DNA of 6,912 nucleotides from an uncultured Ruminococcus sp. (lineage in GTDB: Bacteria > Bacillota_A > Clostridia > Oscillospirales > Ruminococcaceae): the NCBI GenBank assembly GCA_946629405.1, contig CAMOXW010000011.1, forward strand, positions 1 to 6,912, given 5' to 3'. Positions 5,595 through 6,912 of this stretch are shown here, one piece after another. The notes under the pieces were generated by a model, which saw only the letters and a program-made list of their open reading frames with translations, ran no database searches and had not been told where the DNA came from. Within the stretch, counting starts at the first letter, position 1. Each line of letters opens with the position of its first letter. A program made the translations under genes and the position numbers.

Positions 5595-6152
5595 ATGATC
5601 GGAAGGATAACTGTCGCTGCGATCGCGCTTGCAGCTATGTCAGGCTGCGCTTCATCCGGACTTGTCCATGATAAGAATTACCTCCGGGCTGCACATATAA
5701 GCCGCGGCGAAAACGTCCGCCTGACCCTCGCGTATTTCGGCGAACAGTCTCCCGTGACTGCCGAGGGAAGCGATATCAGGAGCGCTCTTGAGCTTGCTGA
5801 AATATACACCGGCAAACCGATATTCACGGGTTATACGGAGCTCATCTCGGTCAGCGGCAGCGATTGCACCGATACGCTCGAGTATGCGCTGAATACCTGG
5901 AAGGTCTCCCCCGACTGCATCATCGCACACAGCGGAAACGGTAATGAGCTTCTTCCGGACGGCGCCGCCGAACGCCTGCACGGTTCGGTCAGGGAGGCTG
6001 TGAAGCAGGGAAAGCTCCCGGATTGCGGATTGATGAACGTACTGGAGGAACTGCTCTATGAGGGGAAAGCGGAGGTCGCGGAGCTTCTTCCCACCGGCGG
6101 TGTCAGCAGAACTTATCTTATCACGGACACCGGCAAGCTTATCAGCGGCTGA
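5595..6152 (+). CDS. Putative lipoprotein resembling the N-terminal part of Ger(x)C
   Basis: The product is 185 residues from ATG 5595, with GAGGTGG just upstream overlapping the stop of the DUF4363 gene. The start is chosen because it gives a proper lipoprotein signal: MIGR, a short hydrophobic core and a lipobox ending MSGC with Cys18. The mature protein should be anchored outside the cytoplasmic membrane. The segment from about 58 to 120 (GSDIRSALELAEIYTGKPIFTGYTE..., then a run ending IIAHSGNGNELL) follows the pattern of the N-terminal domain of Ger(x)C spore germination lipoproteins (an amphipathic helix, a G-K-x-x-x-x-G-Y/H turn, then a hydrophobic strand). Ger(x)C proteins are about 370 residues, so only half is represented. 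The relation is a remote one by eye. It is probably the third subunit of the DUF421-DUF4363 operon. Confidence 0.75.
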   Translation: MIGRITVAAIALAAMSGCASSGLVHDKNYLRAAHISRGENVRLTLAYFGEQSPVTAEGSDIRSALELAEIYTGKPIFTGYTELISVSGSDCTDTLEYALNTWKVSPDCIIAHSGNGNELLPDGAAERLHGSVREAVKQGKLPDCGLMNVLEELLYEGKAEVAELLPTGGVSRTYLITDTGKLISG

Positions 6153-6242
6153 CTTTTTCTGCTGCTCTTTGACCTTTCGCCCCCGGAACTGCCTCCTAAG
6201 CACATATAACCGCCTTCTGCCATGCAAAGTTCAAGAAAAGTA
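6153..6242 (+). other. Non-coding stretch without recognisable signal
   Basis: Between the lipoprotein gene and the CNNM promoter I see only a poor hairpin across the stop codon (AGCGGC with GCTGCT, one G-T pair, 11-nt loop), which is not followed by a T-run. There is no ORF with a ribosome binding site, and no convincing terminator. Confidence 0.4.
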
Positions 6243-6271
6243 TTGCATTTTCCCGCAAAATATGGTATAAT
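6243..6271 (+). promoter_or_regulatory. Promoter of the CNNM-family gene
   Basis: A perfect TATAAT (6266-6271) has TTGCAT (6243-6248) 17 bp upstream; only the TTG of the -35 matches consensus. Transcription would start near 6278, giving a leader of about 64 nt. The -10 lies inside a palindrome. Confidence 0.7.
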
Positions 6272-6284
6272 TTAATATTATACC
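6264..6284. repeat. Inverted repeat over the -10 box and start site
   Basis: GGTATAAT (6264-6271) and ATTATACC (6277-6284) are perfect 8-bp arms around a 5-nt spacer. After one mismatch, two more outer pairs extend it (6261-6262 with 6286-6287). Because it covers the -10 and the predicted start, it could be a repressor operator. The arms also create a second TATAAT on the minus strand. Confidence 0.55.
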
Positions 6285-6341
6285 GTATTTTCCGGAGCTC
6301 ATGCACTGAACCGCCGCGCTCCGCCAAAGGAAAGGCTTTTT

Positions 6342-6912
6342 ATGGACAACTCAGACATATGGAAAATCGCTGTCATCGCCGCTATGATGCTCTTCTCTGC
6401 CATGTTTTCAGGCACTGAGACCGCTTACTCCAGCGTCAATAAGCTCAGACTCAGAAATTATGAGGCTCAGGGCAGCAAAAAAGCGGCTAAGGCTCTCAGG
6501 CTTGCAAACCGGTTCGATGAAGTCCTCACCGCTGTACTTATAGGCAACAACATCGTCAACATTACCGCTTCATCTGTAAGCACGCTTCTCTTTATCAGCA
6601 TTTTCGGCAGCAACGGCGCGGTGATATCCACTATCGTGATAACCATCCTTGTGCTCGTTTTCTGCGAGGTCCTGCCCAAATCCTACGCCAAGAAAAATGC
6701 AGAAAAAATCGCACTCGCATTTGCTGTGCCGCTGTCGTTCCTTGTATCGCTCTTCAAGCCTCTCGTTTTCATGCTCAATAAGCTCTCGTCTGCTCTTGAC
6801 AAGGGCGACGATACTCCGAGCGTTACCGAGGATGAACTGAAATACATGATTGACGAAATCGAAGAACAAGGTGTCATCGAAGAACAGGAGAGTGAGCTCG
6901 TAAAAAGCGCCC
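6342..6912 (+). CDS. CNNM/CorC-type (HlyC-like) transporter, N-terminal part
   Basis: ATG 6342 opens a frame that runs off the window end; 190 codons are visible. AAAGG (6331-6335) stands 6 nt upstream. This is the N-terminal transmembrane DUF21 domain of the CNNM family (CorC, YhdP-like, often called hemolysin C), thought to export Mg2+ or exchange Na+ for Mg2+. Visible features are a first helix (about 7-27) ending in MFSGTETAYSSVNK (21-34), whose S-G-x-E-T-A is a conserved ion-site motif; GNNIVNI (68-74); a third helix ending in CEVLPKSYAKKNAEK (108-122), matching the family G-E-x-L-P-K block but with Cys for Gly; and a fourth helix (about 124-146). VTEDELKYMIDEIEEQGVIE (from 161) is the usual acidic linker into the CBS pair. 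The missing part should hold two CBS domains and a CorC_HlyC domain. Confidence 0.93.
   Translation, partial: MDNSDIWKIAVIAAMMLFSAMFSGTETAYSSVNKLRLRNYEAQGSKKAAKALRLANRFDEVLTAVLIGNNIVNITASSVSTLLFISIFGSNGAVISTIVITILVLVFCEVLPKSYAKKNAEKIALAFAVPLSFLVSLFKPLVFMLNKLSSALDKGDDTPSVTEDELKYMIDEIEEQGVIEEQESELVKSA

Noticed and set aside
6146..6171. Terminator after the lipoprotein gene
   Set aside because: The stem is short with a G-T pair and an 11-nt loop, and no T-run follows it.
5652..6227. 191-codon open frame on the minus strand
   Set aside because: It is antisense to the lipoprotein gene, with no recognisable domain, while the plus strand has a lipobox and a coupled start.
6277..6282. Divergent minus-strand promoter using the palindrome TATAAT
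   Set aside because: No -35-like hexamer lies at the right distance, and no minus-strand gene follows.

Overview
The window looks like a chromosomal segment from an anaerobic gut or rumen Firmicute of the Oscillospiraceae, most like Ruminococcus. This is inferred from moderate GC with CTC/ATC-rich codon use, strong GGAGG ribosome binding sites, TTGnnn-17-TATAAT promoters, a GTP-type PEP carboxykinase, and clostridial families such as DUF421/DUF4363 and a DUF6472-like protein. All supported genes are on the plus strand. I see no mobile element, tRNA, rRNA or CRISPR array, and no gene-free gap over 300 bases.

Layout. (1) The 3' end of GTP-dependent PEP carboxykinase (1-404) closes with an intrinsic terminator. 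(2) A DUF3592-like membrane protein follows (525-1178; the GTG at 525 is chosen over the GTG at 498). (3) A consensus extended -10 promoter (1204-1232) drives a 45-codon leader ORF (1281-1418), which ends 5 nt before a CorA-family divalent-cation transporter (1424-2350) with a terminator behind it. (4) tsaD (2431-3441), for the universal t6A tRNA modification, is tightly followed by a small Cys- and Asp/Tyr-rich protein (3443-3631). (5) A near-perfect sigma-A promoter precedes a stand-alone cytidylate-kinase-like P-loop protein (3796-4413), followed by a 14-bp hairpin. (6) A three-gene operon encodes a YetF-like DUF421 membrane protein, a DUF4363 protein and a short Ger(x)C-like lipoprotein (4509-6152). 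(7) After a promoter overlapped by an 8+8 palindrome comes the 5' part of a CNNM/CorC-type (HlyC-like) membrane transporter, cut off by the window end.

How the genes relate. Most are independent housekeeping units, each with its own promoter or terminator. Two genes concern divalent cations: corA near the start and the CNNM gene at the end. The most interesting point is the proline/acid-rich leader ORF with mutually exclusive hairpins upstream of corA. It resembles in layout the Mg2+-responsive leader ORFs of enterobacterial Mg2+ transporter genes, but in an unrelated lineage. The second is the DUF421-DUF4363-lipoprotein operon, which looks like a small envelope complex related to spore and germination proteins. 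Both functional readings are inferences from sequence and layout.
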